Shown: piece by piece, positions 34,603 to 46,200 of the stretch | How the letters are laid out: each line of letters starts with the position of its first letter | Position numbering within the stretch: the stretch's first letter is position 1 | Assembly (NCBI GenBank): GCA_963576725.1 | Contig: OY755243.1 | Location: 80,525,945-80,589,944 of the forward strand | DNA length: 64,000 nt | Direction of reading: 5' to 3' | Source: Azorinus chamasolen | Taxonomy: Eukaryota > Mollusca > Bivalvia > Cardiida > Solecurtidae | Made by a program: the position numbers and the translations under genes | Notes under the pieces: generated by a model | What the model saw: only the letters and a program-made list of their open reading frames with translations | The model's database searches: none | Told to the model about the DNA's origin: nothing

Positions 34603-34806
34603 CAGTAAAACCCCTCTAAATCGCACATCCAGTTTAACATAAATATCAGTTTCAGAAACAGATGACAGCTTAATGCAGGGTTAAAGTCATGCAGAAAGCT
34701 CCTCTAGGAGCTTTCTGCATGACTTTCACCCTGCATTAAGCAGCCACCTACCTAAAAGTATGTAAATTTTTCTCCACTGGAGTTATGGTTTAGAGGGTTT
34801 TTACTG
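34603..34806. mobile_element. Group C MITE, complete with TA flanks
   Basis: CAGTAAAACCCCTCTAAATC to AGAGGGTTTTTACTG. Perfect stem ATGCAGAAAGCTCCTCTAGG. Confidence 0.88.
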
Positions 34807-35146
34807 TACTTTAAAGCCTAGAGGGGCAGTTTGATTTGGGTCTACATTGTTTGCCCAAATTTAAAATTATGGGTAACTGTGGTAACTTTAACAAACAATT
34901 TTAGTCTAAATATAAAATGAACAAACTTGTTCATACGTCACATGGTGTCTTCTCAGAAACCAAACTGTTCTGCATTAATGATAGTTTGGGAAAGAAATTT
35001 GAATCAGAATACTGAAGCAAAAGTTCCCAAGTGTTTTTAGCATTAATCAGGTCATTATATGTTACTTAAAAATGGTTATTTATCAGTCTATGATTAAACA
35101 ATTGTATATAACACCTGCCTGTTGTTTTAATTTTTTCACCCTTTAA

Positions 35147-36190
35147 TTAACCCTTTCCCTTATATAAACATATATTCCTAGAGGAGCCGTCTGATCAGGG
35201 TCTGCTCTATTTGCTAATAAAATTTCATAGATCTGTTTCTTTATCTTCTAAAATGTCTACAATGTTCCACCTTCCATATTTCTTTATAACTATTAAATTA
35301 ATCCATTGACATGCCTTATTATACAGCCATCTTACAGACAGGATGTATTCTGGGATCACCCACCAAGGGGGCGGTGGTGGCCAAGTTTTCTCCGCCATCT
35401 AGGTCAAACAGTTTGTATTGGATATTCACCGAATTTCATAAAATTATGTGTGGTCATGATATCTTGACAAAGTTTGACAATCAGCCAAATGTCCCAAAGC
35501 ACTTTAGCCAAAATTGTTGATTTTAGCCTTTTCTGCTAAGACAGCCAGTTTTTATCCGATATCCAAGCTTCATGAAATTGTAAGTAGCCATATTATCTCA
35601 GCCAAGTTTGATAACCAGTCAAATGACACCAGGCACTTAAGAGTTATGGCTTGAATTAGCTACCTACTTTCAAGGACAAATATTTAATCTGACAATTGAT
35701 GCTATGGAGAGGCTCTGTTGAATATATTGAGCATAATGACTCTTTGATCTTGGCCATCAAGATTAAAGTTTTCCCTGTTCAGTATTTAGGTAAGACATAA
35801 TGACATCATAAATATTTATTAGCTGAATTTTCATAATGTGACCCTTTCAAGGAGACTTTTTGCTTTGACAAAAACTGTAGAATGATATCTATATCATGTA
35901 AAAAGCAAACAGAGCAGACCCTGATCAGATGGTTCCTGTAAGAACCATCTGAATCTGCCTCTACTTTGCAAATGTGTGAAAAGGCGTTTATCCCTTTCCT
36001 CCACAGATACGCCTTTCTATGCCTCTGTAAAAGTCACATGTTGAAACCATTGTGATAAATAGTTTAGATTATCACAATTGTTTCAAATTACAAAATTCTA
36101 AAACTTCCCTTTCCTCTAGTTAATGCTCCTTTTCGGTAGATTCATTCAAATAGGTTGGGTCTAAAAACAGCATATGGAGGAAAGGGTTAA
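35147..36190. repeat. Intergenic repeats: group A piece, pearl-like core units, group A and B copies
   Basis: Truncated group A 35147-35300. Two units of AAGTTTGA(C/T)AA(T/C)CAG(C/T)CAAATG with cores near 35470 and 35610, typical of tandem-core elements. Group A + 35765-35985. Group B 35990-36190 lacking most of its loop. Confidence 0.6.
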
Positions 36191-36394
36191 ATGAGGGAAA
36201 GGGTTACAAGTGATACTCTCAAAAAGTACCATTATCCTACGGTGAACAATGACAAGAGTAATGACCATTTCTAATTTAAAATTTCATTCTCAGGACTGTA
36301 GATAAAGTGTGTACTATCTAAATCTATTGCTTCTCTGCCAAACCCTATATTGCTGCCATTCATTAGAATCATCTCACTGAGGCAATTCTCATTA

Positions 36395-36623
36395 TTAACC
36401 CTTTCCTCCATAAGCTATGTTTAGACCCAACCTCTTTGAATGAATCTACCGAAAAGGAGCATTAACTACAGAAAAGGAAAATTTTAGAATTTTGTAGTTT
36501 TGAAACCATTGTGATAAATAGAGCATTTGATCCTATGGAGCAAATGCTCTATTAATCACAATGGTTTGAAAAAGTGACTATTACAGAGGTGTAGAAAGGT
36601 GTATTTATGGAGGAAAGTGTTAA
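36395..36623. mobile_element. Group B TTAA-MITE inside a group F element
   Basis: TTAA at both ends. Flanks (TTCTCTGCCAAACCC on the left, TTTGGAGGAGAAATG on the right) are group F arms, so the group F element is the host. Confidence 0.75.
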
Positions 36624-36937
36624 TTCCATAAGTTGCAGTAAGGCACAGTTTGGAGGAGAAATGTAAAAAAAAATAAATATTTTAACAATTTCGTACATAT
36701 GCTGCTTATCTACAGCCTTTCATTCTGAAACCCATCTAACTCACTCATTCTGAAACTTTTGCCATTATTTCCCAGTTCTATCCACCTCAAACATGTTTTA
36801 CAATCTGACAAAGGAAACCACACTCTTAGGGTTGGAAATGACACTTACTGAGATTCTGTGAAGAACGGTGCTACCTCAGGTTTAGAAAGCTAGATCTCTG
36901 CCAATGAACCATGATTAACTTTGTCAAACCCACTGGC

Positions 36938-37150
36938 AGTTTTGTTTGTTTGTTTGTGTTGATTAACATCCGTTTCTGCTCACTATGGGCTAATTGGACA
37001 CCCCAGAGAGAGGGGAGAGGATACAGAGAAACCCGGGCGCCATGCCCTACTCTTATTATCGACTGAGTTTCTCTGGTTCTTTTAGATGTCCAGTGTAAAG
37101 CACTGATACATCGGACCTCGGTTTATAGTCTCGTCCGAAGGACTCCACTG
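36938..37150 (+). repeat. Dispersed repeat, possibly SINE-like
   Basis: TTGTTTGTTTGTGTTGATTA ... GAGGATACAGAGAAACCCGG ... GTGTAAAGCACTGATACAT. I recognise this pattern as common in bivalve sequence; no tRNA-like A/B box was confirmed. Confidence 0.4.
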
Positions 37151-37296
37151 GCAGTCAGCTCCAGTTGCCACTATGATGGTTAAATGTTTATGCATCTGTC
37201 CTCCCACATGAACTGTCCAGGCAAAAACTTTATTTTGCATGGGGAATGCAATTCTTAGTCATGAGCAGACTGTGTTGGTTCAATCTAGTTTAATGT

Positions 37297-37525
37297 TTAA
37301 CCCTTTACTCCATAGGCTATTTTTAGACCCAACCTCTTTGAATGAATCTACCGAAAAGGAGCATTTACTAGAGTTAAGAAAAATGTTATAATTGTGTAGT
37401 ATAGAAACCATTGGGATAAATAGAGCATTTGCTCCTATGGAGCAAATGCTCTATTTATCACAATGGTTTCAAGAAGTGACTATTACAGAGGCGTAGAAAG
37501 GCGTATTTATGGAGGAAAGGGTTAA
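37297..37525. mobile_element. Group B TTAA-MITE, complete
   Basis: TTAACCCTTTACTCCATAGG to GGAGGAAAGGGTTAA. Its first 17 bases match group A termini while the interior is group B. Confidence 0.85.
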
Positions 37526-38117
37526 ATCTAGCATCACCAGTTTCCGTAATTCACCATGGCAGAAGTACCAAAGAGGAATGGTTTGACAAAAAAACAAGCA
37601 CCACCATAATGACGTGATTTCCCATAAATGTATGTCTACAAAATTGTTTAAAGGTACACTGCTAGAAATGGACCATTACTCTTGCATTACTGCATTTTGA
37701 GTTATTCTCAATTTTCTACGAACAATTCTTCCAGCAAGAGACACATGTTCCTTCCAAAACAGTTGTTAGTAATATACTCAGATCTGTTGATTGGTGAGTG
37801 AGAACAGTGGCAGCAAAATAACAAGATACAATTAAATATTATTTACTACATGTATATCTTTATTGCATGAATTTGTCATAAAAATGGACGGACTCTTGAT
37901 TTTTAAAATTTACATATCAAGAAATAACAAATGTATGAGAAAAAATATTTGATTCTAGTAACATGTAAAATGTAGATACCAAAATTTGAGACCAGCTGTA
38001 TAAATAACAAAATATACAAACTTCAAAAACCCCTATGTCATACGAATACATGTAAATGAGAGACTCTCTCTAAAACAACCAGTAAATAATCATGGATATC
38101 TTTCAAATCAGGTGGTA

Positions 38118-38348
38118 GCTTAACCCTTTACTCCATAAATATGCCTTTGCAAACAGAGTAGACCCAGACCAGATGGCTCCTGTAGGAGTTGTCTGTTCAA
38201 GGTCTACTCTGATTGCTAATGAAGTAATATAGGTCTGATTCTACAGTTTCATTGCAACATTTCCAGTGTTCATATGCCATCATAAACGATCAGCGAATAT
38301 ACATGATGTCATTATTTCTGGCATGAATTTTCATGAAGTAAAGGGAAA
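38118..38348 (-). mobile_element. Group A TTAA-MITE in a decayed group C copy
   Basis: Left flank CAGGTGGTAGC and right flank TTCTACATTAAGCTACCATA are group C arms. Again the MITE sits at the GCTTAA site. Confidence 0.7.
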
Positions 38349-38459
38349 ATGCTTCTACATTAAGCTACCATATGCCTCCACCCATTACACCATAGATAAC
38401 GCCTTTAAACCTTTACTCCATGAATATGTATGTAAGAAATAGTGACATCATGAATATTA

Positions 38460-38823
38460 CAGTAGAACCTGTCTTAACCCTTTCCTCCATAGGTTATTTT
38501 TAGACCCAACCTCTTTGAATGAATCTATTCAAAAGGAGCATTTACTAGAGAAAAGTAAAAGTTTAAAATTTTGTAGTCTGAAACCATTGTGATAAATAGA
38601 GCATTTGCTCCTATAGGAGCAAATGCTCTATTTATCACAATGGTTTAAAGAAGTGGTTATTACAGAGGCGTAGAAAGGTGTATTTATGGAGGAAAGGGTT
38701 AATGCAGCGTCAATGCTCCTCTATGATCTTTCTGCATTTCTTTTGACCGGCATTAAGTAACTACCTGCCTTACTAACCTATAATTTGATCCCTTTTGATG
38801 GCCGCTTAAGACATGCTCTACTG
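38460..38823. mobile_element. Middle group C MITE of the triple nest
   Basis: CAGTAGAACCTGTCTTAA ... CTTAAGACATGCTCTACTG, bordered by TA on both sides within the group A motif GAATATTAATTAG. Confidence 0.85.
38474..38702. mobile_element. Inner group B MITE of the triple nest
   Basis: TTAACCCTTTCCTCCATAGG to GGAGGAAAGGGTTAA. Intact loop GCTCCTATAGGAGC. Inserted at the group C terminal TTAA (GTCTTAAGCGG in other copies). Confidence 0.88.
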
Positions 38824-39019
38824 TAATTAGATTAATTGTTAGAATAGCACATGAACACAGGAGGTTTTGACCATAGCAGAAACTGTAGAATCAAATCTAC
38901 ACTATATCCCCAGCAAACTGCAGACCCTGATAAGACGACTCCAACAGGAGCCATCAGATCTGGTTCTATTCTGTTTGCAAAGGCATAGAAAGGCGTATTT
39001 ATGGAGTTAAAGGAATAAA

Positions 39020-39745
39020 GCATTTGCAAAAGAGTAGACCCAGATCAGATGGTCCCTGTAGAAGCCATCTGATCAGACGGTCCCTGTAGAAGCCATCTGA
39101 TCAGGCTCAGCTCTGTTTGCATTTGGAATTATATAGATCTGATTCAACAGTTTTAACCAGGGCCAAAACTTTTCTTGTTCATGTCATTATATAACTGATA
39201 TTCATACCTACATTATTTCGTACATGAATATTCATGGAGTTAAAGCCACAGACTACACCTCATTTTGGTGGTCACTTTACTGTATATGTACAGCAGTTAC
39301 CTAGTTATCAGAGGTCCAGATAAGATGAATAAATTAAAACATTTTCAAGAATTTATGTCACCACCAAACCCTATGTTGTGACCACTCTTTAGAATTGTCT
39401 AAAAGAGACAATTCCAAAGGTGGTCTAAACATAGGGTTTGGTAGAGAAATGATGTCATTATTTCTTACATAAATATTTATGAGGGAAAGGGTCAACCCTT
39501 TATTCCATAGAGATGTCTTTTGACACCTTTGCAAACAGAGTACACCCTGTAGGAACCTATAGGAACCATCTGGTCATGTTTTGCTGTTTGCTTAGAAAAT
39601 ACCTTAGATCTTGTGCTATACTATTTGGTACAGCAATGTAGTCACTTGTTTTATATAACAATATAAAATAATTGTTTAATTAATGTTCATAATGGGTGGA
39701 GTCTACCATGAATATTCATTGGGAAAAGGTTGAATGCAGAACAAA
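39020..39745. repeat. Group A pieces and a group F palindrome
   Basis: Group A - 39020-39245 with an internal 30-bp duplication of the hairpin arm (GGTCCCTGTAGAAGCCATCT twice). Group F 39370-39455. Group A - 39493-39733. Confidence 0.65.
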
Positions 39746-39974
39746 CAAAAGTAATGGTTAAAACTTCTTTTCTGTATTACTCTTTGCACATCATCTGCAA
39801 ATACTGTTGTCTGCTGCAATTCAATTGTTGAATAACTTCTCTTAAAAAATTCAGTGCCAAACTGTCTGGATCCTGATCCCCCTGGACACATACTGTTTGC
39901 ATAGGTAACCACTGATGTGCCAGTAGCATGCAAAAAGTAAATTTCATCCTGAATCATTCTACCAACTGTCTACC

Positions 39975-40413
39975 TTAACCATTTACTCCATAAAAAACTA
40001 AAGGCTTCTGTAAGAGCCATCTGATCAGGGTCTGCTCTGTTTGCTTATGATATAATATAGATCTGATTCTACAGTTTTTGTCAAAGGAAAAAAGTCCTGT
40101 TTTCATGTGCCAATATAATTATAACAATTAATCTAATTGATATTAAATTATTAACCCATTACCTCATAGACTATTTTTTAGATACAACCTCTTTGAACAA
40201 ATTTACCGAAAAGGAGCATTAACTAGAGAAAAAAATTTTTTTAGAATTGTGTAGTTTGAAACCATTGTGATAAATAGAGCATTTGCTCCTATAGGAGCAA
40301 ATGCTCTATTTATCACAATGGTTTCAGAAAGTGACTTTTACAGAGTCGTCAATATGAGGGAATGGGTTAACATCATTATTTCTTACATGAATATTTATGA
40401 AGTAATGGGTTAA
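39975..40413 (-). mobile_element. Group A TTAA-MITE containing group B
   Basis: TTAACCATTTACTCCATA to GAAGTAATGGGTTAA, split at 40151-40370. Confidence 0.8.
40151..40370. mobile_element. Group B MITE nested in group A
   Basis: TTAACCCATTACCTCATAG to GGGAATGGGTTAA. Perfect loop GCTCCTATAGGAGC. Confidence 0.85.
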
Positions 40414-40942
40414 TTCTTCATTTTACAAGTCACTTTATAGAGATTTTACTGTAGTTACAAGTAATACTGACAAAAACAAATATCACTTCTTTTTCCTTTG
40501 AGACAACAATAACATTTCACAATGAAAATAAGCACAAATCAATGTTGGGGAATATGCATGCAATTATCTCCTCAAACTGTTGCTAAGTTCCAGGTTTGAC
40601 CGTTTCTACCATCCTGGTAGAATCCAAAGCTTCAGAATGTGTTTATGAAATGACATTTTGATCATGGTTTGTGGGGAAGAATATGCTTGGCGTCTCAAGA
40701 CATGATTATCCCTCACGACAAGACAGTTTCATAACAGTATAGCAATTACATTTCTGATCTGATGTTTTACCCTTACCAGATAAAGATGCCTTTGGATGCA
40801 TTTACAAATGAAGTAGACCCAGATCATATGGCTCATGTAGGAATTGTCTGGTCAGGGTCTGCTTTTATTGCTTAATATAGAATACCTTAATTCTGATTCT
40901 GGTTTCTGCCATGGTCAAAATATCCTGTGTTCGTATAAATCA

Positions 40943-41193
40943 TTAACCCTTTCCCTGTTCTGTGTTCATTCCAAATTTCAGTACCTACTGAATATTCATG
41001 GACAAAATAGTTATAATGGAATATGCAAGGTGGAACATTGTAGCCATTTTAGAAAGTTAAAGAAACAGATCTTTGAAATTCTATAAGCAAACAGGGTAGA
41101 CACTGATCACACGGCTCCTAGAGGAGCCGCCTGATCTGGGTCTACTCTGTTTGCAAATGCGTGAAAACACGTTTATATGAGGGAAAGGGTTAA
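40943..41193 (+). mobile_element. Group A (CCCTGTTCTGT subtype) nested in another group A copy
   Basis: TTAA at both ends. The surrounding copy (about 40768-41256, - orientation) resumes with CATGTTGTCATAATTTCTT. Confidence 0.8.
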
Positions 41194-41252
41194 TAAAGTT
41201 CAGCTCATCAACATTCATGTTGTCATAATTTCTTACATGAATGTTCACCAGG

Positions 41253-41513
41253 TTAACTCATTCCCTGTTCTATACTTATTCCAAATTTCAATACCTACTG
41301 AATATACATGTATATTCATGAACAAAACAGTTATAATGAAATATGGAAGGTGGAACATTGTAGCTATTTTAGAAACTTCAGAAACAGATCTTTCAAATAC
41401 CATTAGCAAACAGAGCAGACCCTGATCAGACAGCTCCTACAGGAGCCGTCTGATCTGGGTCTACTCTGTTTGCATTTGCATGAAAAGACATTTATATTGA
41501 AGGAGAGTGTTAA
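41253..41513 (+). mobile_element. Group A TTAA-MITE (CCCTGTTCTAT subtype)
   Basis: TTAACTCATTCCCTGTTC to GAGAGTGTTAA. Hairpin GCAAACAGAGCAGACCCTGA with loop GCTCCTACAGGAGC. Confidence 0.85.
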
Positions 41514-42050
41514 GGGTTCACCCTTCCCACAGTATGGATGAGTAAGTGATAACCTTTGCTAACAGTCTGGATTCAGATGAGACACCCAGCTCTGGTATTA
41601 ATACTGCCCAAATGAGACACCCAGCTCTGGTATTAGTACTGCCTATGTTCTTCCTTGTTTGTAGTAGTTTAGCGATGCCTTTCTTCAAGTACACATCCTC
41701 ATTCTAGAACACCATGTACAGCTGTGAGGAAGAGAAATAAATATGTATTTTAACCATTAACCTTTAAGTTTAGTCCAAGAACATCAAACCATAAAAAAAC
41801 ATACCCCACATTTACTCTAATGGCAGATTAGAGGCATACTGTTAATAAACCTTTGATCTGATGAGAATTCACGTTAGAAATAATGATTGTAAGAATATTA
41901 ATTAACAGCAGAACTTATGTAATGGCATTTTGAACAAGGAAACTTTTATCATAGCAAAAACTGTAAAATCAAACAATCTAAATTTTCATTTCTAGTGTCT
42001 CATATTAACATAAAGTATCAAACAGTTCGGATCCTGATTAGACACCGATT
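41514..42050. other. No gene; minor repeats
   Basis: ATGAGACACCCAGCTCTGGT is duplicated (near 41577 and 41612). A truncated group A copy is at 41845-41980. A group E half-palindrome abuts the next MITE. Confidence 0.5.
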
Positions 42051-42431
42051 AACCCTTTCCTTCATAAAAATGCCTTTTCACACAAGAGCCGTCTGATCAG
42101 GGTCTGCTCTATTTGCTAATGGAATTTGATAGATCTTAATTTAGTCTCTAAAAGGGCTTTAAGCTTCCACCTTCCGTATTTCATTATAAATATTTTGTCC
42201 ATGAATATTCAGCAGGTACAGTTAAATAGTTTGTGTTAAAGGCAGGTGGCTGCTTAAAGCAAGGTGAAAGTAAAACAGAACGCTCCTATAGGAGCGTTCT
42301 GTTTTACTTTCACCTTGCTTTAAGCAGCCACCTGCCCTAAATACCAACTAATTAACACACTTTAGTGGCTGTTATAGAGAGGTTTAACTGTACTGAAATT
42401 TTGAATAAATATATAAAAGGTAAAGGGCTAA
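42051..42431 (-). mobile_element. Group A MITE with nested group C copy
   Basis: TTAACCCTTTCCTTCATA to GGTAAAGGGCTAA. The group C copy 42219-42390 splits the motif CAGCAGGTACTGAAATTT at its TA. Left hairpin arm deleted. Confidence 0.75.
42219..42390. mobile_element. Group C MITE (GCTTAAAGCAAGG subtype)
   Basis: TA-flanked CAGTTAAATAG ... GAGAGGTTTAACTG. Perfect long stem through AACAGAACGCTCCTATAGG and its complement; left terminus shortened. Confidence 0.85.
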
Positions 42432-42762
42432 TTAGCTGAATTTATGTACCAGTAATGGCATTTTGAACAAGGAAACTTTTTGTCATAAAACTGAACAGTT
42501 TGAATTTTCTTTTTTAGTGTCTCAAAATAACAAAGTATCAAATAGTTTGGATCCTGATTAGACACCAATTAACTCAGCATCTCATCTGTATCCAAACTGT
42601 TAGACAAGGTGATCACATATTCTCCAAGGTAGGCAAATGTTAGATCTCAAATCAAAACCATTTCTTGGTGGTACTCAATAGATTCTTAGATGTGTCTACA
42701 GAGGCATTTGAGTTCTAACTAAAATGTAGATCTATTTGGTGAAAATATGTAGAAAACATTTT

Positions 42763-42991
42763 TTAACCCATTCCCCCATATTGACACCTTTTGGCGCCTC
42801 TGTCAAAGTCACTTTGTGAAAACACTGTGATAAATAGAGCATTTGCTCCATAGGAGCAAATGCTCTATTTATCACAATGGTTTCAGAACTACACAAGTTT
42901 AAAATTTCCCTTTTCTCTAGTAAATGCTCCTTTTTGGTAGATTGTTTCAAAGAGGTTATATCTAAAAATGGCCTAAGTGGGAATGGGTTAA
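42763..42991. mobile_element. Group B TTAA-MITE touching the NEK8 stop
   Basis: TTAACCCATTCCCCCATA to GTGGGAATGGGTTAA. On the - strand it begins 5 bases after the NEK8 TAA and would form the start of the 3' UTR. Confidence 0.85.
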
Positions 42992-42996
42992 CAGGT

Positions 42997-43208
42997 TTAC
43001 AAAACATGCCTCTTGTCTGGAGCTTTGGATTCTAACAAGTTGCACTTACGTCGTGTTGCAAGGAGTGTAGTGCCATGGCTGCAGGATATAGAGACTGACG
43101 TGAACACCTCATCTGACTGTAGGTTCACCCTCTTTGGCGTCATTGTGTCCTGATCAGATCTGCCAAGACGACCCCTGGCAGGCTTTCCAAATGAAAAGAT
43201 CTCTCCCT
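42997..43208 (-). CDS. NEK8: NEK8 last exon and stop
   Basis: 212 nt including [23 protein letters not shown], then [18 protein letters not shown] and a short species-specific tail ending DKRHVL. Acceptor TACATTGACAG. The terminal TTAA of a group B MITE lies 5 bp past the stop, so the 3' UTR starts in the MITE. Confidence 0.95.
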
Positions 43209-46200
43209 CTGTCAATGTATGAGGGGTATGATAAAATGTAGCACAATATCCTCCTGTCCATATTTGCAAATTTGTATTCTTATATAAAACTTTAATCCTT
43301 TCCTTCATATAAATGTGTTTTCACATATTTGCAAACAGAGTAGACCCAGATCAGAAGGTTCCTATAGGAGCCATCTGATAGGGGTCTGCTCTGTTTGCTA
43401 ATGGAATTTGATAAATCTATTTCTTTACTTTCTAAAATGGCTACAATATTCCATATTTCATATAGTAATATAACTATTTTGTCCATGAATATTCAGTAGG
43501 TATTGAAATTTGGAATAAATATAGAACAGGGAAAGGGTTAAGTGATAGAAATACCTTTTGACACATTTGCAAGCAGAATAGACTAAGATCAGATGGCTCC
43601 TGTGGAGGCTGTCTAATCAGGGTCTGCTCTGTTATATAGCTCTTATTCTATAATTACTGCCATGGCCACAATCTCCCCTGCTCATATGCCATTATAAAAC
43701 CAAACATCTCTGTTCATCTACACTTTTAATCCAATTTCTTAACCCTTTCCTCCATAGGCTACTTTTAGATTCAACCACTTTGAATAAATCCACCAAAAAG
43801 GAGCAATAACTAGAGAAAAGGATCTGTTTTAGAATTTAGTAGTTTGAAACCATTGCTCTATTTATCACAATGGTTTCATAAAGTGACTTTTACAGAGGCG
43901 TAGAAAGGCGTATCTATGGAGGAAAGGGTTAAGATAAATAATCATGGAGTCAAGGGTTAAGTTAACCCATTCCCTCATATTGATGCCTTTGACGTCTCTG
44001 TAAATAAATTCTCAAATGGCTTAAGTTATGCTGATAAAAACCATGAACACTACTACTTTTAACCCTTTCCCTCATATAAACGTGTTTTCAGGCATTTGCA
44101 AACAGAGTAGACCCAGATCAGATGGCTCCTATAGGAGCCGTCTGATCAGGGTCTGCTCTGTTTGCTAGTGGAATTAGAAAGATCTGTTTCTTTACTTTCT
44201 AAAATGGTTACAATGTTCCGACTTCCATATTTTATTATTACTATTATTATTACTATTTTGTACATGAATATTCAGTAGGTATGGAAATTTGAATAAACAT
44301 AGAGCAGGGAAAGGGTTAATATAAGTTCACCATAAATTTTACCATTAAATATTTTGTTCATCCAAGCTAAAAAAAAGGGAAGGAATGGATTGTCTCCAGA
44401 TATGGTGACAGTCAGTTTGATATTAAAACCCATTACTTCATGAATATTTATGTAAGAAAAAATGACATCATGAATATTAATTACAATAATTGTTATAATA
44501 GCACATTGACACAGGAACTGACTTGTGTAATTAACTCTGCAAACAGAGTAGACAAAGATCCTACAGGAGCTGTCTGATCAGGGTTCACTTTGTTTGTTTA
44601 TGGCATGATATAGATCTGATATTAGTTTTGTCGTAGCTAAAAATTAACATTTAACTAGCTATAAAATATTTAACTAGCTATAAAAATTAACATTTAACCC
44701 TTTCCCTCATATAAACGTGTTTTCACGCATTTGCAAACAGAGTAGGCCCAGATCAGACAGCTCCTAGAGGAGCCGTCTGATCAGGGTCTACTCTGTTTGC
44801 TAATAGAATTTGATAGAACTGTTTCTTTGCTTTCTAAAGTGTCTACAATGTTCCACCTTCCATATTTCTTTATAACTATTTTGTTAATGAATATTCAGTA
44901 GGTATTGAAATTTGGCCTAAATACAGAACAGGGAAAGGGTTAACTAGCTATTGTAGAAATTCAGGTAATCAATATTGATAAAGTCATATAGTTTGTTCTG
45001 TTCTATATTTTGTGAGTGTACAGTAAAATCTCTCTATAACGGCCACTAAATTACATCAAATAGTGTGTGTTAGATGCAGGTGACTGCTTAAAGCAAGGTG
45101 ACAGTAAAACAGAACGCTCCTGTAGGAGCGTTGTTTTACTTTCACCTTGCTTTAAGCAGCCACCTGCCCTAAATTCTAATTAATTAATACAATTAAGTGG
45201 CTGTTATAGAGAGGTTTTACTGTATATCAAAAGCCCCTTGATCAAAAACCTCTTGGCTCCAAAATGACCAGGTGATCAAAAGTCCCTTGATGGAAAAGTG
45301 ATCAAAAGCCCCCTGATAGAAAATGCAGGATGATCAAAAGCCCCCTGATAAATGAAAGGTGATCAAAAGACCCCTGATAAATGAATGGTGGTCAAAAGCC
45401 CCCTGATCAAAACACCCTGGAGCAGACACTGAGTAATACTGTCTGATCAGTATCTAAACAGTTTGTCATTTTATTAACTGTTTGCCAGTTGAACTGTATT
45501 TGTGCAAATATAGCGTAGTTTTCAGATACTGAGCAGACATTACTTTAAGCAGAGGACATTTCTTAGGCAAAGGCTCTGGAATTTAATTGTGATATTATTT
45601 ATTACCTTTCCCTACAGTTTTAATCCTGATGAAACACTAATAAACTCATCAGGTCTTGAGGTTGTAAAAGTTTTTGGAGTCAAGTCCAGCCTCAGACTCA
45701 GACTCAAACCCAGCTAGAATCTGATTAAACATGACTTTTTTTCAAACATGAAAGTTCTGTTGTGCTTTAATATCAAGGAGATTTTTCTATCAGGGGGATT
45801 TTGATCATCCTGCATTTTCTATCAGGGGGCTTTTGACCACCTTTCATTTTCTATCAGGGGCTTTTGATGACTTTGTATTTTCTATCAGGGGGCTTTTGAT
45901 CACCTTGCATTTTCCATCAAGGGGCTTTTGATCACCTGGTCGTTTTGGAGCCACGGGGCTTTTGATCAAGGGGCTTTTGAGTGTCCCCCATATTTTGCAC
46001 AGATATTCTTGAGGTAGCAATAAACTGACTGAACACCGTTGAAGCAATCCGCATGACCAATTTCCATGTGAAAGTAATAAATGGTAAACAACTAACAGCG
46101 ATTATTCCTATTGGAATAACGGGCAATATTCTTGAAGTAATACAACAGGATATTTAACTTTATCCACATGTAGGTGAATTATCAGGCATCATGAACAAGG

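Larger units (their letters stand above)
38404..39015 (+). mobile_element. Outer group A MITE of a triple nest
   Basis: Starts AAACCTTTACTCCATGAATA, is interrupted after CATCATGAATATTA, resumes with ATTAGATTAATTG and ends TTATGGAGTTAAAGG. Confidence 0.8.

Noticed and set aside
38832..39029. Small protein gene on the - strand
   Set aside because: Lies wholly within the group A MITE of the triple nest.
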